From Paralimibaculum aggregatum (lineage in GTDB: Bacteria > Pseudomonadota > Alphaproteobacteria > Rhodobacterales > Rhodobacteraceae), in the NCBI RefSeq assembly GCF_030270585.1, contig NZ_BSYI01000015.1:50999-114998 (forward strand): a stretch of 64,000 bases of DNA, written 5' to 3'. The translations under genes and the position numbers were made by a program. Under the pieces are notes generated by a model, which ran no database searches, was not told the DNA's origin, and worked only from the letters and a program-made list of their open reading frames with translations. This document shows positions 26,827-35,997 of the stretch, piece by piece; the first letter of the stretch is position 1; every line of letters begins with the position of its first letter.

Positions 26827-27600
26827 GGCGCCGGCCGACACCCCCGATCACGGAGCCCCCAGGGCCGACCCTCGAGGGTCGGTCATGCGGAGCGCCTTCT
26901 GCCTGCGATCTCCCCCGAGCCTGGCCTCACCAAACTCGAGCACCGGGCGCGGGCATGGCTTTGGATGCAGAAAGGAGCGGCGCTGCAACAGGGCGTCGTG
27001 CTCGCGAGCCGGATCGCCTCGGCTTCCGTCGCCCGATCGACGAAAGGTGCAACCGGGCCGCAGGACGCCTCTGCCGGCGGCGGAAACGGTGCGACCTCCG
27101 GGGGCTGGATCGCCGCCGCAAGGCCAGCCGGCTCCTTATGCGCCGGGATCTGCCGGCTGCCGGCCGGAGCGGGGCTGGTGCCACCATCAGTCAGGCGCGC
27201 GCCCCGACGAGCCATATGACGAAGCGGGCGCCACGGCAGATCCTGCGGCGCGCCTCCTGGAGCGGCTTGCCCCCTCCAAGAGGGGTTTCGCACGGGATCC
27301 ACCGAATGCGCCGGCGCCAGGTCGTGCCGGCGCACCAGCATCGCCGCGCGCGCAGCATGGGCATCGCGCGCCACGCCGCGAAGCCCGCCCGGGCCGCGCC
27401 GGTGGCGGCCTCTTCCTCTGCGCCCGAGCGATCGGGCACGGAGCCGATCTCCGCGCCCGTGGCCAGGGCCGCGCCCGTGGCCGTGGCCGGCACCTCTGCC
27501 GATGCGCCATGCGCCGCCGACCGGCGCCGCCTGCCGGAACGGTCCGGCATCCGCGATGCCCGCCGGGGCAACCGCCTCCGCCTGTTCCGTTGCCGTTCCC
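26827..27600. other. 774-base stretch with no supported gene
   Basis: This gap lies between the flavoenzyme stop and the 3' end of the tartrate/isopropylmalate-type dehydrogenase gene. Several long open frames cross it in different phases, but none has a convincing ribosome site or a protein I recognise, and their compositions are dominated by Arg/Ala/Pro as expected for shadows in GC-rich DNA. It may be a decayed gene. I see no tRNA, clear terminator or repeat in it. Confidence 0.5.
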
Positions 27601-28644
27601 TCAGTCCAGCGCCGCCAGCACTGCCGCGGTGATGGCGTCGGTGCGGTCCTGCCCCGGTACGGTGCCGATGCCGCGGGCGGTGACCGCGCCCACCGCCGCC
27701 ATCACGCGGGCCGCCGCCTCGGCCTCGCCGAGATGTTCGAGCATCATCGCCGCCGACCAGATCGCGGCAATCGGGTTGGCGATGCCGAGATCGGCGATGT
27801 CCGGCGCCGAGCCGTGCACCGGCTCGAACATCGAGGGCGCCTCGCGCCCCGGATTGATGTTGGCCGAGGCGGCGAAGCCGAGCCCGCCCTGGATCGCCGC
27901 GCCGAGATCGGTGAGGATGTCGCCGAAGAGGTTCGAGGCCACCACCACGTCGAGCGTCTCCGGCGCCATCACCATGCGCGCGCAGATCGCATCCACATGA
28001 TAGGGCGTGACCGCGACATCCGGGTATTCGGCGGCGAGTTCGCGGGTCACCTCGTCCCAGAACACCATCGAATGGCGCTGTGCGTTGGACTTGGTCACCG
28101 AGGCGAGCCGGCCGCTCCGCCGCCGCGCCTGCTCGAAGCCGAAACGCAGGATGCGCTCGACCCCGAGGCGGGTGAAGATCGCGGTCTCGACCGCCACCTC
28201 GCCCGGCGTGCCCCGATGCACCCGCCCGCCGGCGCCGGAATACTCGCCCTCGGTGTTCTCGCGGATGCAGAGGATGCCGAACTCCGCCTTGCGCAGCGGC
28301 CCCTCGACCCCCGGCAGAAGCCGGTGCGGGCGCATGTTCGCATATTGCGCGAACTCCTTGCGGATCGGCAGCAGCAGCCCGTGCAGCGAGACCGCGTCCG
28401 GCACCTTCGCCGGCCAGCCGACGGCGCCGAGCAGGATCGCGTCGAAGCCGCGCAATGTCTCGATCCCGTCCGCGGGCATCATCGCGCCGGTCTCGAGATA
28501 GTGGTCGCAGGACCAGGGGAAGCGCACGGTCTCGAGCCGCCCGCCCAGCGCCTTCTCGGCCACGGCGACCGCGGCCTCGGTGACGGGCACGCCGATCCCG
28601 TCGCCGGGGATCAGGGCGATGCGATGGGGTCTTGTCTCGGTCAT
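27601..28644 (-). CDS. Isocitrate/isopropylmalate dehydrogenase family, tartrate dehydrogenase-like
   Basis: 347 residues. N-terminal IALIPGDGIGVPVTEAAVAV, substrate-loop SLHGLLLPIRKEFAQYANMR, CIRENTEGEYSGAGG, metal-binding VVASNLFGDILTDLGAAIQG and C-terminal FEPVHGSAPDIADLGIANP all match beta-decarboxylating dehydrogenases, most like TtuC tartrate dehydrogenase/decarboxylase. It would oxidise a 2-hydroxy diacid with NAD and Mg/Mn. The start overlaps the aldehyde dehydrogenase stop (ATGA), showing translational coupling. It is the last gene of the hydantoinase-like operon. Confidence 0.9.
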   Translation of the reverse strand: MTETRPHRIALIPGDGIGVPVTEAAVAVAEKALGGRLETVRFPWSCDHYLETGAMMPADGIETLRGFDAILLGAVGWPAKVPDAVSLHGLLLPIRKEFAQYANMRPHRLLPGVEGPLRKAEFGILCIRENTEGEYSGAGGRVHRGTPGEVAVETAIFTRLGVERILRFGFEQARRRSGRLASVTKSNAQRHSMVFWDEVTRELAAEYPDVAVTPYHVDAICARMVMAPETLDVVVASNLFGDILTDLGAAIQGGLGFAASANINPGREAPSMFEPVHGSAPDIADLGIANPIAAIWSAAMMLEHLGEAEAAARVMAAVGAVTARGIGTVPGQDRTDAITAAVLAALD

Positions 28645-30116
28645 TCGGTCCTCGCGATGTCGATCAACACGGTTTTCTCCCGTCGGCAGGCATGGAAGGC
28701 GGCACGGCCGAGATCCTTGCCGATGCCGCTCGACTTGTAACCCCCTGTGGGCAGGATGTGGTCGCGCGAGCGGCCATAGCGGTTGACCCAGACGGTGCCG
28801 CTCTGCAGCCCCCGCATGACCCGGAGCGCGCGGGAGAGGTCGCGCGTGTAGAGCCCGGCGCAGAGGCCATAGACCGGGTGATCGGCCAGCCGCAGCGCCT
28901 CCTCCTCGCTCGCGAAGCTCTGCAGCGTCAGCACCGGGCCGAAGATCTCGGCCAGCTCGGCGGGGTTGTCCGGACGCACGCCGGCCAGGAGCGTCGGCGC
29001 GTAGAAATAGCCCTCCCGGTCGAACCGCGCGGCGCCGCAGCGCAGCTCCGCCCCGGCCGCGATGCCCGCGCCCACGATCCCCTCGATGCGGGCGATCTGC
29101 CGCTCGGAGACGATCGGGGCATAGTCGGTCTCCGCCGCCCAGGTCGGGCCGGGGCGGATGCGGGCGAGGCGCGCGGCGAGCATCTCCGTCAGCTGCTCCG
29201 CCACCGGGGCCTCGACGATCACCCGGCTGCCGGCGACGCAGGCCTGCCCGGCATTGGCGAGGATGCTGCGCGCGATGGCATCCGCCGCCAGCCCGAGATC
29301 GGCATCGGCGAAGACGATCTGCGGGCTCTTGCCGCCGAGTTCGAGGGTCACCGGCCGGATGCCGGTGCGCGCGGCATTCTCCATGATCGCGGCACCGGCG
29401 GCGGTGGAGCCGGTGAAGCTCACCTTGCCGATGCCGGGATGGCCGGTGAGCGCGGCGCCCGTGGTCGGCCCGTCGCCCAGCACCACGTTGACGATGCCCT
29501 CCGGGATGCCGGCGCGCACCGCAAGCTCGGCCAGCCGCACCGTGGAGAACGGCGTCAGCTCGGAGGGCTTGATGACCACCGCATTGCCGGCGGCGAGCGC
29601 GGGCGCGAGCTTCCATCCGGCCATGGAGATCGGGAAGTTCCAGGGCGTGATGGCGGCGATCACCCCGTAGGGCTCGGCAACGGTCATGCCGAGGGCGCCC
29701 TCGGCGGTGGGGGCGAGCTCGCTGCATTCCTTGTCCGCCAGCTCGGCGAAGAAGCGGATCTGCTCGGCGGTAACCGCGATGTCCCCCGCCGCCAGCTGCG
29801 CCACGGGCCGGGTCGAGGAGACCGCCTCGAGCCGGGCCAGCGGCGCCGCCTCGGCCTCCATGAGATCGGCCCAGCGCTGCAGCGCACGGGTCCGGTCCCG
29901 CGGGGTGCAGCGCCCCCAGCCGGAGGCGGCGAGGGCGGCATGGGCAGCCTCCACCGCGCGGTCGACGCAATCGGCATCGGCCACCGGGCAGTCGGCATGG
30001 GCGGCGCCATCGGACGGGCGGCGGAGCGGAATGCCGCCGCTGGCGGGCAGGAACCGGCCGGCGATGTGGTGCCCGGTGGGCAGGTCCACCGAGGCGGGGT
30101 CGAAGGATGCGGTCAT
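28641..30116 (-). CDS. NAD(P)-dependent aldehyde dehydrogenase
   Basis: 491 residues. Catalytic Cys293 in ILANAGQACVAGSRV and general-base Glu259 in VTLELGGKSPQIV; Asn160 in ITPWNFPISMAGWKLAPAL stabilises the intermediate. It resembles betaine-aldehyde / gamma-aminobutyraldehyde-type enzymes. Start 30116 (MTASFDP) is chosen over longer open sequence that overlaps the HyuB stop. It lies 28 bases after HyuB and overlaps the next gene by four bases. It likely oxidises an aldehyde released earlier in the pathway to a carboxylate. Confidence 0.93.
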   Translation of the reverse strand: MTASFDPASVDLPTGHHIAGRFLPASGGIPLRRPSDGAAHADCPVADADCVDRAVEAAHAALAASGWGRCTPRDRTRALQRWADLMEAEAAPLARLEAVSSTRPVAQLAAGDIAVTAEQIRFFAELADKECSELAPTAEGALGMTVAEPYGVIAAITPWNFPISMAGWKLAPALAAGNAVVIKPSELTPFSTVRLAELAVRAGIPEGIVNVVLGDGPTTGAALTGHPGIGKVSFTGSTAAGAAIMENAARTGIRPVTLELGGKSPQIVFADADLGLAADAIARSILANAGQACVAGSRVIVEAPVAEQLTEMLAARLARIRPGPTWAAETDYAPIVSERQIARIEGIVGAGIAAGAELRCGAARFDREGYFYAPTLLAGVRPDNPAELAEIFGPVLTLQSFASEEEALRLADHPVYGLCAGLYTRDLSRALRVMRGLQSGTVWVNRYGRSRDHILPTGGYKSSGIGKDLGRAAFHACRREKTVLIDIARTE

Positions 30117-30144
30117 GGATCTCTCGCGTCTCTCGGGGCTGGGG

Positions 30145-32112
30145 TCAGGCGGGCGCATCGAGGCCGTAGCGCGCGCAGAGCCGGGCGAAGATCTCCCGCA
30201 TCTGCGGCTCCGGCGGAGCATCGGGGGCGGCGGCCACCGCCTCGAAGACGCGGTGCTTGAGGTAGAAGCGCCAGGAGACCGGCTGGCCCGCGAGAAAGGC
30301 CGTCAGCAGGTCATAGCGCGCGCGGGTCCAGACCGCCTCGAAGACGCGCCGCTCGGGGCCGTGGGAGATTGTCTCCGGCGCCGGGCGGGGCGCGGCCCGC
30401 AGCGCCTCGGTGGCGGGCATGTCCACCGTGCCGCCGCGCAGCACCACGCCATAATCCGCCGCCGCGCGCTCCGGGCTGACCGCGCCGCGGCGGACATCCG
30501 CCGCCACCAGCTCCGGCGGGCGGGAGAAGGGATCGCCCCAGCCGCCGGCACCGGGGCCGACGACGCGGATCACGTCGCCCGGCCCGCAGCGCACCAGATC
30601 GGTGTTGCCGAGGTTCACCTCGCCGGCCTGCCCCGGGTTCTTCACGAAGCGCGAGACCCCGGCGGCGCCGGCCCCCTGCAGGCCCCAGGCCGCCATGATC
30701 GAGCGGTTGCGGTTGCGCGCCGTGACCACCGTCTCCGGCGCCGAGACGCGGAACTCCATCACCGCCGAGAGCCCGCCGCGCCAGCGCCCGGGCGCGCCGC
30801 TGTCCGGCTCGAGCCCGTAGCGCAGGAAGTGGATCGGCACCTCCGCCTCGGAGATCTCGATGGGCGTGTTGCGCAGGAACCCCGTGGTGCCGCCGGCCCC
30901 GTCGCCGCCATCGGCGAAGGGCGTGGCACCGCCGCCGCCGCCCACCGGCCCGATCGAGGCCATCGCCGGGCGGCCGTTGCGCGCCGCGGTTCGGATGTTC
31001 ATGATCGCGTTGCCGCCGGGCGCCGCCGCCGGCATCAGCGCCGGCAGCGCCTGGGCGAAGGCACCCTGGGTGACGATCTGGGTGAGCGCGCAGGTCAGCG
31101 AGCGCATCCCCACCGCCGCCCCCGGCGCCGCGTTGACCATCGTGCCCTCGGGCAGCACCGCCCGCGCCGCGCGCAGCGTGCCGGCGTTCAGCCAGATCCC
31201 CGGCGAGAGCGTGCCGAGCACGTAGGTCAGCCCCACCATCACCAGCGCGTGGCGCTCGCGCCCGCCGGTCGGCATGTTGAGCGAGGAGCCGAGCTGCGGG
31301 TCGGTGCCGGAATAGTCGAGCTCCACCGCGTCGCCCTGCACCCGGAGCGTGAGGGCAACCCGGGCCGGCAGCCCCTCGGGGCTGTCCTCGTCGGCATAGT
31401 CGGCGAAGAAATATTCCCCGTCGGGCACTTTCGAGAGCGCCTGGCGGGCCTGCGCCTCGGCATGGTCGAGGATCGCCTCGACGCCCTGCAGGAAGGTCTC
31501 GAAGCCGAAGCGCCGGATGATCTCGCCCATCTTGCGCTCGCCGATGTTCACCGAGGCGATCTGCGCCGCGAGGTCGCCGAGGTTCTGCTCCGGCAGCCGG
31601 ACATTGGCGCGGATCAGCTTCGCGATATAGGGGTTCTCGACGCCCTGCTCGATCAGCTTCACCGGCGGGATGCGCACCCCCTCCTGCACGATCTCGCTGA
31701 GGCTGCGCGAGAGCGAGGCCGGCACCGCGCCGCCGACATCGGTGTTGTGGATATGGCCGACGACGAAGCAGGCGATCTCGCCCTCGTGAAACACAGGCTT
31801 CCAGATGTGGATGTCCGGCGTGTGGGTGGCGACGTTGCCGGCCTCCGGATCGTTGGTGATGCAGATGTCGCCGGGGGCATAGGCGGGAAAGCTCGCCAGC
31901 AGGCCGCCATAGTCGACGCCGGAATACCAGGGCGCGCCGAGATGGCGCGGGTTGCCGAAGGCCAGCCCCTCGCGGGTGACGATCTGGCAGGAGAAGTCCT
32001 CGGTCTCCTTCACGAAGGCCGAATGGGCGGTGCGCATCAGCGTGTAGGCCATGGCATCCGCCGCGGCGTTGCAGAAATTGGCGAGCACCTGAAGGCTGCG
32101 GGCGTCGATCAT
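30145..32112 (-). CDS. hyuB: Hydantoinase B / oxoprolinase family subunit
   Basis: 655 residues. Family motifs: N-terminal SLQVLANFCNAAADAMAYTL, then ITNDPEAGNVATHTPDIHIW and VVGHIHNTDVGG. Glycine-rich segments near the C-terminus (VGPGAGGWGDPFSRP) are standard. With HyuA it forms an ATP-dependent hydrolase or carboxylase: N-methylhydantoinase, 5-oxoprolinase and acetone/acetophenone carboxylase all use this pair. ATG 32112 has GGAGG nine bases upstream. It lies 19 bases after hyuA. Ring opening of an oxoproline- or hydantoin-like compound is the most likely role given the neighbours, but this is inference. Confidence 0.9.
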   Translation of the reverse strand: MIDARSLQVLANFCNAAADAMAYTLMRTAHSAFVKETEDFSCQIVTREGLAFGNPRHLGAPWYSGVDYGGLLASFPAYAPGDICITNDPEAGNVATHTPDIHIWKPVFHEGEIACFVVGHIHNTDVGGAVPASLSRSLSEIVQEGVRIPPVKLIEQGVENPYIAKLIRANVRLPEQNLGDLAAQIASVNIGERKMGEIIRRFGFETFLQGVEAILDHAEAQARQALSKVPDGEYFFADYADEDSPEGLPARVALTLRVQGDAVELDYSGTDPQLGSSLNMPTGGRERHALVMVGLTYVLGTLSPGIWLNAGTLRAARAVLPEGTMVNAAPGAAVGMRSLTCALTQIVTQGAFAQALPALMPAAAPGGNAIMNIRTAARNGRPAMASIGPVGGGGGATPFADGGDGAGGTTGFLRNTPIEISEAEVPIHFLRYGLEPDSGAPGRWRGGLSAVMEFRVSAPETVVTARNRNRSIMAAWGLQGAGAAGVSRFVKNPGQAGEVNLGNTDLVRCGPGDVIRVVGPGAGGWGDPFSRPPELVAADVRRGAVSPERAAADYGVVLRGGTVDMPATEALRAAPRPAPETISHGPERRVFEAVWTRARYDLLTAFLAGQPVSWRFYLKHRVFEAVAAAPDAPPEPQMREIFARLCARYGLDAPA

Positions 32113-32131
32113 GCGGTGGTCCTCCGGGGGC

Positions 32132-34177
32132 TCAGGCGCGGGGCGCGCGGGTCAGCACGAGGTTGCCGAAGGCATCGACCTCGAGCGCGAAATCCGGCGG
32201 CAGCACGGTGGTGGTGTCCTCCTGCCCGACGATGGCCGGCCCCGCGAGCCGATGGCCCGGGCGGAGATCGGCGCGCTGGTAGAGCGGGACCTCGTGCGCC
32301 AGCCCGTCGAACCAGCCGGTGACATGGCGCTCGGGCATGGCCGGCCCTTCTGCCGGCGCGGGGCGCGGGATCGCCGGCTTCGGCGTCGGCCCCGAGACCA
32401 CGAGGCGGAGATTGACGAGCTGCACCGGGGCATGCGGGTTGGCATGGCCGAAGAGGCGGTCGTGCTCGGCATGGAAGGCCTGCGCTATGGCCCCGGCATT
32501 CCCCGCGGCGATCCACCCGGCCTCCAGCGGCGCCTCGATCTCGAAGGACTGCCCGGCATAGCGCATGTCGGCGCTGACCGAGATCGCCGCCGGCCCGTCA
32601 TGCCCCTGCTCGGCGAGCCAGGCCCGCCCGGTTTCCTCGAGCTCGGCGAGCGGCGCCGCCAGCGCGCGCACCCCGGCCTCGTCGAGATCGAGGAAGAGCG
32701 TGCGGATGAAGTCGTTGCGCAGATCCGCGATCACCCCGCCGAGCGCCGAGATCACCCCCGGCCGCGGCGGCACCACCACGCCCTTCATGTCGAGCTCGCG
32801 CGCGACGAAGCAGGCCAGCATCGCGCCCGCGCCGCCGAAGGCGAAGAGGTGAAACTCCCGCGGGTCGATGCCGAAGCGCGAGATCAGCCCGGAGATCTCG
32901 GCATACATCGAGGAGACCGCGATCTCGACGATGCTGGCCGCGACCTCCTCCACCGTTGCGCCAAGCCCCTCGGCCAGCGGCGCGATCGCCGCCCGCGCCG
33001 CGCCATGATCGACGCTGACCGCGCCATAGCCGAGCGCGCCGTGGCCGATCAGGTTGGCCGCCGCCATGGCGTCCGTCACCGTCGGCCGCGTGCCGCCGCG
33101 GCCATAGCAGGCCGGCCCGGGCGTCGAGCCGGCGCTTTCCGGCCCGACCTTGAGCACGCCGAGCCCGTCGAGCGCCGCCACCGAGCCGCCGCCCTGGCCC
33201 ACGGATGTCACGGCCACCGAGGGGATGTGGATCTGGAACTCGCCGATCAGCTCGCCGGTGCCGAACTGCGGCACCCCGTCGAGGATCACCGCGACATCCG
33301 CCGAGGTGCCGCCGATATCGAGGCTGAGGATGCGGTCGAAGCCGCAATGCCGGGCGAGATGGCCGGCGCCGATGACCCCGGAAGCCGTGCCCGAGAGGAT
33401 CATCTGCACCGGCTCGGCGCGGGCCTGATCGAGCGCCATCACCCCGCCGTTGGACTTGGTGATATGCGCCGGCACGCCGACCCCGGCCTCGGCCAGCGCC
33501 GCCTCGAACCGGTCGAGATAGTTGGCGACCTGCGGCTGCACGTAACCGGAGATCACCGCGGTGACGCTGCGCTCGTATTCGCGGATCACCGGCCAGGTGC
33601 CGGAGGAGGTGACCACCGGCAGCCCCGGCGCCAGCTCCGCCAGCATGGCGCGCACCGCGTCTTCATGCGCCGGGTTGCGATAGGCATGGAGGAAGGCGAT
33701 CACCACCCCCTCCGCGCCCCGCGCCTGCGCCTCGGCGAGGTGCGCCGCCACATCCGCGCGGCCGGGCGCCCGTTGCGGCTTGCCGTCGGCGCCGATCCGC
33801 TCGGCGATACCGAAGACCCGCTCGCGCGGGATCAGCGGTGCCGGACGGCGGGAGTAGAGGTTGTTGATCTCCGGGATCTTCAGCCGGGCGACCTCGAGCA
33901 CGTCCTCGAAGCCCGCCGTGGCGAACAGCGCGAGCTTCGGGCCGCTGCGCTGGATGACCGTGTTGACGCCCACCGTCGTGCCATGGGTGAAGTAGCCGAC
34001 CTGCGCCGGCGTTACGCCGTCGCGCTCCGCCAGCGCGGCAAGGCCGGCGAGGATCTCCGCCCCCGGCTCCTCCGGCCGCGAGAAGACCTTGAGCGCCAGC
34101 ATCTCCCCGCTCGTCTCGTCGAGCACGGCGAAATCGGTGAACGATCCCCCGACGTCGACGCCAATGCGATAGCCCAT
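32132..34177 (-). CDS. hyuA: Hydantoinase A / oxoprolinase family subunit
   Basis: 681 residues. ASKHA-type ATP-binding motifs: IGVDVGGSFTDFAVLDE at the N-terminus and RILSLDIGGTSADVAVI in the middle; also YFTHGTTVGVNTVIQRSG and the family segment STPGPACYGRGG. The C-terminal domain includes GQEDTTTVLPP. ATG 34177 has AGGAG eight bases upstream. It pairs with hyuB directly downstream. Four acetone-carboxylase-like features can be excluded only by search, so the assignment to hydrolase rather than carboxylase stays open. Confidence 0.9.
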   Translation of the reverse strand: MGYRIGVDVGGSFTDFAVLDETSGEMLALKVFSRPEEPGAEILAGLAALAERDGVTPAQVGYFTHGTTVGVNTVIQRSGPKLALFATAGFEDVLEVARLKIPEINNLYSRRPAPLIPRERVFGIAERIGADGKPQRAPGRADVAAHLAEAQARGAEGVVIAFLHAYRNPAHEDAVRAMLAELAPGLPVVTSSGTWPVIREYERSVTAVISGYVQPQVANYLDRFEAALAEAGVGVPAHITKSNGGVMALDQARAEPVQMILSGTASGVIGAGHLARHCGFDRILSLDIGGTSADVAVILDGVPQFGTGELIGEFQIHIPSVAVTSVGQGGGSVAALDGLGVLKVGPESAGSTPGPACYGRGGTRPTVTDAMAAANLIGHGALGYGAVSVDHGAARAAIAPLAEGLGATVEEVAASIVEIAVSSMYAEISGLISRFGIDPREFHLFAFGGAGAMLACFVARELDMKGVVVPPRPGVISALGGVIADLRNDFIRTLFLDLDEAGVRALAAPLAELEETGRAWLAEQGHDGPAAISVSADMRYAGQSFEIEAPLEAGWIAAGNAGAIAQAFHAEHDRLFGHANPHAPVQLVNLRLVVSGPTPKPAIPRPAPAEGPAMPERHVTGWFDGLAHEVPLYQRADLRPGHRLAGPAIVGQEDTTTVLPPDFALEVDAFGNLVLTRAPRA

Positions 34178-34182
34178 CTCGG

Positions 34183-34665
34183 TCAGCTCCTGTCTCCGCC
34201 TTCGCCGCGGCGGAGGCTCATGTAGAATTCCGGGTTCGGCACCGGGCGGAAGCCGGCGCGGGCATAGACGCCGTGCGCGTCGCGCGTGGCGAGCATCCAG
34301 GTGCCGACGGTGGCGAGGGCGGGATGGCTGCGGATCACCGTCGCGAGCCAGGTGGCGAGCCCCCGCCCGCGATGCGCCGGCAGCACGAAGACATCGCGCA
34401 GATAGGCGAAGGCCGTGTAGTCGGTCACCACCCGGCCGAAGCCGACCATGCCGTCCGCCGGCGCATGGATCCCGGCCGGCAGGGAATGGGCCAGTGCGCG
34501 CTCCAGCAGTTCGGGCGGAAGGCCGGGTGTCCAGTAGGCTTCCCCGGCGAGAAAGCGCGCCACCTCGCTGCGGTCGATCCGCGCCGGATCGGTGCTGATC
34601 GCATAGCCGTCGTCCCGGCGCCATTCCTCTGCCGGGAACCCGGCCTGCCCCATCGCCTCGTGCAT
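34183..34665 (-). CDS. GNAT-family N-acetyltransferase
   Basis: 160 residues with a single GNAT fold. The acetyl-CoA loop DVFVLPAHRGRGLATWLATV follows a strand (YTAFAYLRD), and VGTWMLATRDAHGVYARAGF is the last conserved block. The form resembles small plant/bacterial acetyltransferases with an N-terminal YAISTDPARID segment. ATG 34665 has AGAGGAG about seven bases upstream. It is the first gene of the hyuA-hyuB-aldehyde dehydrogenase-tartrate-type dehydrogenase operon, with only five bases to hyuA. Perhaps it acetylates or protects the substrate. Confidence 0.87.
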   Translation of the reverse strand: MHEAMGQAGFPAEEWRRDDGYAISTDPARIDRSEVARFLAGEAYWTPGLPPELLERALAHSLPAGIHAPADGMVGFGRVVTDYTAFAYLRDVFVLPAHRGRGLATWLATVIRSHPALATVGTWMLATRDAHGVYARAGFRPVPNPEFYMSLRRGEGGDRS

Positions 34666-34824
34666 CGCAGCTCTCCTCTCGGCCCCTGAGCCTGTGCCGA
34701 ACCGCGCCGAATCTGCGGCTCTTGTGCCGGGCCGATCGGCATGGAATTGCGGCTGCCCGAGGACTTGCGGCAGGATCTGCGCGGCCCCTGCCGGCATCAT
34801 GGGGCAAAGGCACGAGGAGCGCGC

Positions 34825-35988
34825 ATGACCATTCCGATCACCGCCCGTGCCGCCCCCGGCGCGGCGCAGATCCTCGGCGATCTCGTCGCGATTCCCGATC
34901 TGCCGGGGCGATCGAATGCCGCCATGGCCGGCTGCGTGCGGGCCCGTCTCGCCGCGGCCAGCATCGATTGCCATGTGCTGCCAGGGCCGGAGGGCGACCG
35001 GGTCAATCTCTTCGCCAGCATCGGGCCGCGTGACGTGCCGGGCGTGATCCTCTCCGGCCATATGGACGTCGTGCCGGCGGAGGGGCAGCCCTGGACCTCC
35101 GATCCGTTCTGCCTGACCCAGCGGGAAGGGCGGCTGGTGGGGCGCGGCGCCTCCGACATGAAGGGCTTCCTCGCCTGCATGATCGCCATGGCGCCGACGC
35201 TCGCGTCGATGGGGCTGGCGCGGCCGGTGCATCTGGCCTTCTCCTATGACGAGGAGATCGGCTGCCAGGGGGTGGGGCACATGATCGCCCGCCTGCCGGA
35301 GCTCTGCGCGCCGCCCTCCGCCTGCATCGTCGGCGAGCCCTCGGGGCTGGCCCCGGTGCTCGCGCACAAGGGCAAGCAGGCCTTTGCCGTGGAGATCACC
35401 GGGCGGGCGGCGCATTCGTCCGAGCCTGCCAAGGGCATCAATGCGCTCTACCCGGCCGCCCGGCTCCTCGCGGCCATGGAATCCCGGGCCGCCGCGCTTG
35501 CCGAGGAGGGCGCGCGGGACGCGCGTTTCGCCCCGGCCCATTCGACGCTCGTCGCAGGCACCATCCACGGCGGCGTGGCGCTCAACATCATCCCCGAGCG
35601 GGCGGTGATCGAAGGCGAGGTTCGCGCCATTCCCGCCGAGGACCCGCGCGAGATCGCCGCCAGCCTGCTGGCCCGCGCCGAGGCGCTGGAGACCGAATAC
35701 CCCGGCATCTCGGTGTCGCACCGGATGCTTGGCGGCTATCCGGCGCTGCCCTTCCCGGATGATCCGGGGCTTTCCCGGCTGATGGAGCGGCTGACCGGCA
35801 GGCCCGCTGCCGGCTCGGTGAGCTACGGCACCGAGGCCGGGCTCTTCCACGCCGCCGGCATCCCCTCGATCATCTGCGGTCCGGGCTCGATCGACCGGGC
35901 GCACCGGGCGGACGAGTATATCCTGCCCGGTGAGCTTGACGCCTGCTGCGCGATGATCCGCGCCCTCGGCGAGACGTTGACGGGGTGA
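34825..35988 (+). CDS. M20-family deacylase, ArgE-like (acetylornithine deacetylase family)
   Basis: 387 residues. Metal ligands and catalytic residues are clear: His79 and Asp81 in ILSGHMDVVPAEGQPW, Asp111 in GRGASDMKGFLACM, Glu143-Glu144 in FSYDEEIGCQGVG, and a late His in GPGSIDRAHRADEY. The C-terminus has SYGTEAGLFHAAGIPSIICG typical of ArgE. GAGGAG lies six bases before ATG 34825. It is divergent from the hydantoinase-like operon, so N-acyl or N-carbamoyl amino acid cleavage in that pathway is as likely as arginine biosynthesis. Confidence 0.9.
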   Translation: MTIPITARAAPGAAQILGDLVAIPDLPGRSNAAMAGCVRARLAAASIDCHVLPGPEGDRVNLFASIGPRDVPGVILSGHMDVVPAEGQPWTSDPFCLTQREGRLVGRGASDMKGFLACMIAMAPTLASMGLARPVHLAFSYDEEIGCQGVGHMIARLPELCAPPSACIVGEPSGLAPVLAHKGKQAFAVEITGRAAHSSEPAKGINALYPAARLLAAMESRAAALAEEGARDARFAPAHSTLVAGTIHGGVALNIIPERAVIEGEVRAIPAEDPREIAASLLARAEALETEYPGISVSHRMLGGYPALPFPDDPGLSRLMERLTGRPAAGSVSYGTEAGLFHAAGIPSIICGPGSIDRAHRADEYILPGELDACCAMIRALGETLTG

Positions 35989-35997
35989 GGCGCCCTA

